Part shown: positions 57,040-64,000 of the stretch, piece after piece
Layout of the letters: every line of letters begins with the position of its first letter
How positions within the stretch are numbered: the first letter of the stretch is position 1
Assembly (NCBI RefSeq): GCF_905147045.1
Contig: NC_065913.1
Coordinates: forward strand, 4,514,001 to 4,578,000
DNA length: 64,000 nucleotides
Origin: Nymphalis io
Lineage: Eukaryota > Arthropoda > Insecta > Lepidoptera > Nymphalidae
Reading direction: 5' to 3'
Program-made: the position numbers and the translations under genes
Notes under the pieces: generated by a model
What the model saw: the letters and a program-made list of their open reading frames with translations, nothing else
Databases searched by the model: none
Told to the model about the DNA's origin: nothing

Positions 57040-57530
57040 CTGTACTTGTTTTTTTTTAAGTATTTTACATTGGTAGCCAATTTACAGGCTGAAATCCTAA
57101 TAATGTTTAATTTTATTTTAGATATGCACCTATAAAAAGAATAACGCTTAGTCATTTTTTTTTTTTTCAGCCTTTTGCCGTCCACTGCTGGGCGAAAGCC
57201 TCCCCCATAGAACGCCAACCATCCCGATCTTGGGCAGTCCGCATCCATCCCGAACCTGCCACCTTTTTTAAATCGTTGGCCCATCTTGTCACAGGGCGTC
57301 CTACACTACGTTTGCCTAAGCGTGGTCTCCACTCCAACACGTGTCGGCTCCATCGGCCATCAATGCGCCTGGAGACATGACCAGCCCACTTCCACTTCAG
57401 CGAATGTGGTCATTTCGGATTCTATCTGCCAGAGAAACCCCAAGCATCGCGCGTTCCATTGCTCGCTGAGCGACCCTAAATTGGTGGACCAGTCCTACGG
57501 TAAGTGTCCACGTTTCGGCACCGTAAGTCA

Positions 57531-58810
57531 TTACAGGTAGGACGCACTATTGAAGACCCTGGTCTTAAGCGACTGTGGGATCGACGATTCAAAAATATGA
57601 CGTAACCTCCCGAATGCCGCCCAGCCCAAACGTATTCTTCTTTTAGCCTCCTTCTCAAAGTTGTGCCGGCCAAGTTGTATAGTTTGGCCCAGGTAGATAT
57701 ATTCCTGCACAACTTCAAGTGGAGAGCCATTTACGACCACTGGTCTCGGGGATACATGACGGTTTGCCATAATTTTGGTCTTTTCAATGTTCATCCCGAG
57801 ACCTACTTGTCTTGAAGAATCGCTCAGGCTGTTTAGCATCTCTTCCAAATCCTGTAGAGTCTCCGCCATGATGACAATGTCGTCGGCAAATCGCAGATGT
57901 GTAATGTGTTGGTCATTTATATTAATGCCACGTCCGTTCCAATCGAGCGTCTTGAAGACGTCCTCCAATGCATTGGTAAAGAGTTTCGGTGATATTACAT
58001 CTTCCTGTCTTACCCCGCGATGCAATTGGATTGGTCTTGTGCTCTGATCTTGTACTTGGACGGTCATGGTTGCGGCTTCGTACAAACACTTCACCACCTG
58101 GACATACCGACAGTCAATTAGGCATCTCTGCATGGATTCCAGAACAGCCCAGGTCTCGATGGTATCGAAGGCTTTTTCGTAGTCCACAAACGCTAGGTAT
58201 AGAGGCTGATTATATTCCTCGGTCTTCTGTATTATTTGCCTTAGTGTGTGTATGTGGTCTACGGTACTGAAGCCTTTTCGAAACCCAGCCTGTTCCACGG
58301 GTTGGAAGTCATCGAATTTTCGGGCAAGACGATTCGTGATTACCCTCGAAAACAATTTGTAAACATGGCTTAAAAGTGAAATTGGGCGGTAGTTTTTCAG
58401 AAGAGCTTTATCGCCCTTCTTGAAAAACAGCACCACCACACTTCTGCTCCATGTCTTCGGTGTTATACCATTGTGGAGGACGGAATTAAAGATGTTAGCC
58501 AGCTCTCTCAGAACTGGTGTGACTCCTGCTTTGAGAAGCTCTGAGGTAATTCCGTCATCTCCTGGAGCCTTGTTGTTTCCAAGTTGCCCGAGAGCAATCC
58601 TAATCTCGCCCAAATCGATGTCGGGAAGATCGTCTGATAGATGGCGTGTTAGTCTGGCTCGTGGGTCATCCGCACTGTGGGACTCAGGTGGAGGTACTCG
58701 TGATGAGTATAAATCGCCATAGTACTTTTCGACTTCAGCTAGAATCTCTGGTTTTGAGGTGATGGTTGTGCCTTGTATGGTTCTGAGTTTTGTCAGGTGA
58801 CAACAGGAGG
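57531..58810 (-). pseudogene. RTE element: reverse transcriptase part
   Basis: An open frame extends upstream of 58613 to about 58810. Motifs in order: NNKAPGDDGI, KNYRPISLLSHVYKLFSRVI, AGFRKGFSTVDHI, LAFVDYEKAFDT (first catalytic Asp), GVRQEDVISPKLFT (usually RQGD), and LRFADDIVI with the FADD catalytic pair. RQED in place of RQGD is an atypical substitution. The frame ends at 57531. The C-terminal part (MTYGAETWTLT-like) is in another frame down to about 57175. Confidence 0.85.
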
Positions 58811-58819
58811 TATGTGACT

Positions 58820-59284
58820 TTACAAGCTGTACTTTGAGCCCCTATTGAGTGCTATAGCATCTTCAGTATTCCGGGTATTCGCTCGTCTTGTGTCACGTCT
58901 TTTTAGTTTTTTAACCTTCCTGTTAAGTGCCTGACACTCAGATGGCGTCATGTTCTGCTGTTCTCGTCTCCTCGTCATCTCGTTCAGAGTTTCGCCTGAG
59001 AGCTTCGACTTACGTCCATTGCTCTTTTGTCGAAAGTAATTTTGGCCTACCTCGCGGATGACACGCACCAGACCATTGGTGGCGTCGTCAATGCCCTGCC
59101 TGGTTTCCAACATAGCAAATCGGTTCTGTAGTTCCAGCTGGAAGCTTTCGCAACCAGCTTCGACCTGAGGCAGAGTTGGTCTAAGTGTCGACTTCATTAA
59201 CCGCGATCGTTCTATTTTAGTGTTAATATTCAGGGTGCCTCTTACTAGGCGGTTATCACTTCCAGTGTTTACCCTGTTGATCAC
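58820..59284 (-). pseudogene. RTE element: linker between endonuclease and reverse transcriptase
   Basis: 154 codons starting NRVNTGSDNRLVRGTLNIN, which continues the endonuclease end (SDxRLV replaces SDH.LV; the catalytic His position reads Asn). Basic and helical afterwards. The last codons read out of frame near 58830 and the true frame continues into the reverse transcriptase. Confidence 0.75.
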
Positions 59285-60075
59285 GGAGACATCCCTAAAT
59301 ATTTGGCGCTTATCTCATTCATCGCTATGTTATCGGGGCTTCGCCAGGTCCACTTCCTTTGGGGCTTTTTCTGGAAAAATGAATTCATCAGAAATAATCG
59401 CTGAGCCTCGAGGAAGTTTACCAGCATTTGTCCCCGATGATTTCTGCGCCCATATCCGAATTTTCCTACCCTCGATTCACCATCTTCTTGTACTCCCACT
59501 TTGGCATTGAAGTCACCCATAACAATTGTGTAGAAGGTATTGGTACGAGACATAGCTTTCACTATGTCTTCGTACATGGCTTCGACCTCTTCGTCAGTGT
59601 ATGTAGACGTTGGGGCATACACTTGTATAACCTTCAAGGCATACCTCTCGGTTATCTTTAAGACAAGGTATGCCACCCCCGCCGACACACTGCCAACCTC
59701 CACGACATTGCATCTGAGTGACTTGTGGATCAAAAAGCCGACGCCACCTTGGGATGGTTGGTGTCCTTCTCGGAAGTAGAGTAAGTGACCGGCATCTAGT
59801 GTCATCGTGTCCTCGCCCTGTCTTCGGACTTCTGATAGACTTACTATATCCCAATTAATACGACTTAACTCTACTTCCAATTCTGTCAGATGTTCGTCCA
59901 GCCGCAGAGAGCGTCCATTATACGTGGCCAGAAACAGCCGCCGTTTGTAGTACCCTGCCGTAGCCCGGGGATTCTTAGCACCCCCCATCGCATCGCTGTT
60001 ACCATGGCTACTACCGTGGCCAGGAATAGTGTGATTACCGGGAATTGGGGGCCGTGAATTTTTGTCGTCGCTCAT
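59281..60075 (-). pseudogene. RTE element: endonuclease part
   Basis: 264 codons from an ATG. After a Pro/Gly-rich lead come LATYNGRSLRLDEHLTELEV, DIVSLSEVRRQGE (catalytic Glu), VIQVYAPTS, VMGDFNAKVG (catalytic Asp/Asn), HRGQMLVNFL and WTWRSPDN. These are the exonuclease/endonuclease/phosphatase-fold motifs of non-LTR elements. The frame ends at 59281 just after the EN domain, with the linker continuing in another frame. The final Ser-Asp-His motif region is disrupted by that shift. Confidence 0.85.
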
Positions 60076-60329
60076 ACGGGGGTTTTTGCCTTAGTCACCA
60101 CGCTAGGCAGGCGGGTCGGTGACCGCAGTGGCTGGAAATCTTTCACTAATAGCGCTGCTGCCCGCTATCAGGATTTGCATTTTCGGATTCCAGCATTTGT
60201 GTGGTTATACCGCCACAATTTCGGTCGCCAGAGCCTCGTTCGTTGATTAGCACGATGTACCACGAGCAGGTAAGGTTGACGGTAGAGAGCCTAGGTTGTT
60301 ATCGGCTCCCCTTAAATCCCAAATTAGTA

Positions 60330-60975
60330 AAATTGTAACTTTCAAATTAATAATAATTATTATGACTGTTTTATCATTAAAAACTTATATTAAAAAAAGA
60401 CTTTTAATTTTAAACATTGTTATTTGTATCTTTGACTAATTTCTGATTGAAATAAAAGCCACATATGCGAACCACAATTACACGCATCCAGAGCTGTCTA
60501 AATAAATATATATTTTTTTTAATTAAAATCGTATACAGAACCAAGGTATTGCAATAATTACGACCATGGCGGGTATTTCGAAAACATGTGGCCTTACATC
60601 GGATAGACCAATCGGCCTGAATTAGCATTTAAAACGAACTAATGAATAAACGAATGAAAAAATATCCATAGACGAAGATGAAAAAATATTCGTAAACTTT
60701 ATTTATCGTAAAAGCTTATTTATAGGTTTCTTTAAAATAACTGGTTCTTTACCAATGACTTTCAACGTCATACCCGGCAAAATAGTCTACTCAAACACAA
60801 TTATCGGCCTTGTCTCTTCTACTATTACAAACAAGATCCTCATGACCTTAAAAACCTATACAAAAAATATCTATGAATCGGACACGCAGAGATAGAGCGG
60901 AGCTGGAGTCGATTCAACCTCATTTGAGTCGATGAAGTGGAGTCGCGGCACAATCACGTTTAGCTTGACGCAGGT
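60330..60975. other. AT-rich intergenic DNA
   Basis: 60590-60620 looks like the tRNA-derived end of a SINE-A on the - strand (ggccttacatcggatagacc). Otherwise nothing. Confidence 0.35.
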
Positions 60976-60984
60976 GCTTATCTG

Positions 60985-61400
60985 CACGAGCTAGCGAGGC
61001 GAGAGCTACTTGCCACAAATGTGGGACGCTACTGGACACGACATACCACACCCTGACGAAGTGTGCTGCGTGGATGCACCAAGGTATCACTTATGGCCAT
61101 TATAAGTGGATACCTCTCGCTGCCAAGCGTTATCTACGCTATACTCGAGAGGTGGAAAATGGTCTATTTATATGCAGACCTGCTCCGCCAAAGATGAACG
61201 CAGAGAAGATCGCAAGAAGAAGGCGGTAAGCGCATTATCTGCCCCCCATCGCAATAGACGCCATTAGTGTTATGGGGTCTCTGTATTCCAGAAATCTTCC
61301 TAGGAATTAGAGACATGGCTCCTTAGTGAGTATTTCTCACATGCCGCCCTCACTTCATGTAAGGGAAACGCGTAAATATGTTATTCGAGCAATTTATAAA
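60985..61400 (+). mobile_element. R1-like non-LTR 3' end, decayed
   Basis: An open stretch encodes a zinc-knuckle-like CHKCGTLLDTTYHTLTKCAA W and a basic Arg-rich end, then a 3' UTR with tgtaagggaaacgcgtaaat atg like the elements at 35.7 and 51.4 kb. 5'-truncated with indels. Confidence 0.65.
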
Positions 61401-61404
61401 AATG

Positions 61405-61878
61405 TCCAGTTGTGCTATTCTCAACAAAACTTAAATTTTATTGCAAAGCATAATTGTGAATTTATAATTGCGAAAAGTAACATGCGGTATAGTAATCGAA
61501 ATCGGGTCATAAACGTCGAAACTATCGAGAAACTTACACACAAATAACCGACTTTAGTAGTAGACTTTAGTTAATATAAAAGAATTTTTAAATAAAAGAT
61601 AAAAAAAAGTTGTAAACATAAAAATTTAATTCGCTTAATAATTTATCATTCCTTTTATCAGTCAAAAAGAAATAAAACTTTGATACACTTTAGAATTGAA
61701 GAAAATTCAGTTTTTTAAACAAACTGCTGTCGCTGTCTCACTCTGGCCTCCAAATTAGGTCACACGCAATTTTAGGGATTTATATCGAGATGTATTTACT
61801 TTTAAACATATTATTTCTAGCCGCTTATACTGGATATATTCTACGTTTCATTTTGGTTGTATATTTTAACTCTTTACG
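61405..61878. other. Intergenic DNA, nothing recognised
   Basis: AT-rich without coding signal. Confidence 0.35.
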
Positions 61879-61880
61879 TA

Positions 61881-62170
61881 CTTTTTTTTTAGACTGGGAA
61901 AGTGAACGAGAATATAGGCCACCTGATGGTAAGTGTCACCAATGCCCATGGACATTGACTTTGTAAGAAATGTTAACTATCGCTTACATCACCAATATGC
62001 CACCAACCTTGGGAAGTAAGATGTTATGTCCCTTTTGTCTGTATTTACACTGGGTCACTCACCCTTCAAACCGGAACACAACAATACCAAGTACTGGTGT
62101 TTTGCGGTAGAATATCTGATGAGTGGGTGGTACCTACCCAGACGAGCTTGCACAAAGCTCTACCACCAGA
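61881..62170 (-). repeat. Family C copy, full length
   Basis: T-run, ggccacctgatggtaagtg, ... cagacgagcttgcacaaagc and tctaccacca. Confidence 0.85.
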
Positions 62171-62174
62171 GCCT

Positions 62175-62850
62175 TCAGGGAATAAGAATCAAAGGTTAAC
62201 CTTAATTTTTTTTCATAAATAATTGAATTTAAAAGCGAATTAATTCACCTTTTGTATTATAATTTAAATATTACTATAGTTTTTAATAAAATTATTGAAT
62301 CTATTGTTCCCATTTAGAAATGTATAATATAAATTATTAAGTTAACTATATATATTAGTAATATCGTTTTCAATTGTTAAATTTTATGTAGAACCTAATA
62401 TATAAATTGTGAACTAATATCGTGTAAATTATTTGCATTTACTTAGATAATTATTAATTTTCAATCATCATTACACGTAATTGATTGAGACGTATCGTTG
62501 TAACAGCTCCGTATAATTATTTCGAATAAAATCAAAAATTCGCCTCTCTCAATTACGTATTTCTCGAAAAGTGCGCAGATGGGCAAAGAAACAGAATAAT
62601 TTAATTCCCAGCCTCTGACCCGAGGGCTCGTCCGTTCAATGATTTATTAACAGGTGAAAATTAAATATAAAACTCTTTTATTGCAGAAACTTAGACAAAG
62701 TCTGGTAAGTGTCATGTTAACATTGTGGTTACAAATTAAATGATGAAAAAAACGACTTCGTCAAAAAAATATTACGTTAACTTTAAGCGAACCACATGGA
62801 TCGGTTAGTTCAGATATCGCTTAATATGCTTTCAGGGAAAAGAAATCGTC
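62175..62850. other. AT-rich intergenic DNA
   Basis: Nothing recognised. Confidence 0.35.
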
Positions 62851-62853
62851 GGT

Positions 62854-62990
62854 CCAGTACAGTACAGTACAGTAACAGCCTGTAAATGTCCCACTGCTGG
62901 GCTAAGGCCTCCTCTCCCTTTTTTTTTTTTTTTTGAGGAGAAGGTTTGGAGCTTATTCCACCACGCTGCTCCAGTGCGGGTTAAACTAAA
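62854..62990 (-). repeat. SINE-B 3' half with (GTACA)n edge
   Basis: cagtacagtacagtacagta (pentamer repeat) leads into acagcctgtaaatgtcccac and ends cgctgctccagtgcgggtt. A T15 run (62920-62934) expands the normal ccctttt segment. Confidence 0.78.
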
Positions 62991-62994
62991 ATAG

Positions 62995-63390
62995 AACAAA
63001 AACTTTGTATCTGATATTTTTAAGTGAAATGTCTACAGAAACTTCAGAGACAACAGATCTCAGATCAGAATCAATCAATCAGATCAAAATTTTCTTAACA
63101 AAATTGAATAATAAATCGAAACCTTTAGCAGAATTTAATAACATAATAATTAAAAAAATAAATTCTATATAATAAATATTACCTTTTACTCTTTACAAGT
63201 CTCGGTAGTTTTACAAATATTACGGTTATCGGTTTGCGGATTAAATATTTACACATATCTCATTAGTTAAAATATACCTCTAGATTAAATACTCGTTACG
63301 CCCGTGCGAAGCACTGAGGTAGCTGGACCAGTTAGAGGTAGCTTCAGGTAGTTTATTATGTTAGTAAGATAATTATAATATTATAATAAT
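62995..63390. other. AT-rich intergenic DNA
   Basis: 63296-63312 (gttacgcccgtgcgaagc) resembles a LEP1/Helitron terminal motif; nothing more. Confidence 0.35.
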
Positions 63391-63393
63391 AAA

Positions 63394-63692
63394 TACCAGC
63401 CTGTGAATGTACCACTGCTAGGCTAAGGCCTCCTCTCCCTTTTTGAGGGGAAGGTTTGGTGATTATTTTACCACGCTGCTCCAGGGGGGTTGGTGGAATA
63501 CACATGTGGCAGAATTTCAGTGAAATTATACACATGCAGGTTTCCTCATGATGTTTTCCTTCACCGTAAAGTACGAGATGAATATTAATCACAAATTAAG
63601 CACATGAAAATTCAGTGTTGCTTGCCCGGGTTTGAACCCACGATCATCGCTTAAGATTTACGCGTTCTTACCACTGGGCCATCTCGGCTTTT
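63394..63692 (-). repeat. SINE-B copy, full length
   Basis: ccagcctgtgaatgtaccac to ccactgggccatctcggc. Confidence 0.82.
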
Positions 63693-63699
63693 TAACCTT

Positions 63700-64000
63700 A
63701 ATACTTTAAAATGTAACAGCTCTGTGGATCTGTCTAGACAATGTGGTGCAAATTTGCAAGAGCTTAAATAGGCAGCTTGCAATTCTTGTTTTAATTTCTA
63801 TGGCGGGATAAAAGTGAGTATATATTAACCTCCTCTATGAAAAAAATACACAGATGTGTCAACTTCCATGGTGCCAATCATCATCGATCGAACGGTATAC
63901 ATATTTTAAATTTAATTATATATATTTTAATTTAAAATTAATATAATTTTACGATTTTTCTATAATATAATAACAATTTCTAAGTTAACTTTATTTATTG
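63700..64000. other. AT-rich intergenic DNA at the window end
   Basis: Nothing recognised. Confidence 0.35.

Larger units (their letters stand above)
57158..60320 (-). mobile_element. RTE-clade non-LTR retrotransposon, near full length, inactivated
   Basis: On the - strand, about 3.1 kb. The order is a 5' leader, an apurinic-type endonuclease, a linker, a reverse transcriptase and a poly(A) run (T-run 57158-57170) at the 3' end. The clade is inferred from the single ORF plan, short 3' UTR and C-terminal wording (WADDLKK-like, then AQQWTAKG before the tail). The frame is broken at about 59285-59300 (between endonuclease and linker), at about 58830 (before the reverse transcriptase) and at about 57535 (C-terminal part), and a short deletion is likely near 57400. 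The 5' border is uncertain. It copies by target-primed reverse transcription when intact; this copy cannot. Confidence 0.82.

Noticed and set aside
57775..58722. Open frames on the + strand across the reverse transcriptase
   Set aside because: Antisense shadows of the RTE element; no motif on this strand.
1..64000. CRISPR array, operons, bacterial-type regulatory sites
   Set aside because: The window is animal nuclear DNA. The regular repeats are dispersed transposons with no spacer pattern.

Overview
The window looks like nuclear DNA of a moth or butterfly (Lepidoptera). It is AT-rich, its short exons have canonical GT/AG borders, and it is packed with tRNA-headed SINEs, short A-tailed repeats, LEP1-like Helitron ends, MITE-like inverted repeats and 5'-truncated non-LTR retrotransposons of lepidopteran style. 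A nymphalid butterfly is my guess from repeat style only.

One host gene is present, on the + strand from 8917 to 31351. It is the irregular chiasm C-roughest / kin-of-irre (rst/kirre; vertebrate Neph/KIRREL) cell-adhesion receptor. I resolve 17 consecutive exons whose reading phases all join: the end of Ig domain 1, complete Ig domains 2 to 5, one transmembrane helix and a cytoplasmic tail ending in Thr-His-Val, a class I PDZ-binding motif. The visible part encodes 714 residues. The signal peptide and most of Ig1 are not seen and probably lie upstream of the window. Most of the long introns, and the 8.9 kb upstream of the first visible exon, carry repeats.

From about 32.7 kb to the right end I find no host gene. 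That half holds SINEs, the A-tailed repeat, 3' ends of R1/Jockey-like non-LTR elements, and one nearly complete but frame-broken RTE-clade retrotransposon on the - strand (57158 to about 60320), with endonuclease and reverse transcriptase domains.

The repeats fall into recurring families named here for convenience. SINE-A is tRNA-headed with a body near 370 bp. SINE-B is tRNA-headed, near 300 bp, ending in ggctgttac. Family C is about 290 bp, has no visible tRNA head and carries an A-rich tail. MITE-1 has TIR tattctgtaagaac. MITE-2 has a core around gtttagttaaacacagattt. Several insertions keep clear target-site duplications and some are nested, so relative ages can be read. The most useful points for follow-up are the tandem NAGNAG acceptor and the read-through stop that would remove the PDZ motif in rst/kirre, the strong inverted repeats next to its exons, and the MITE families.
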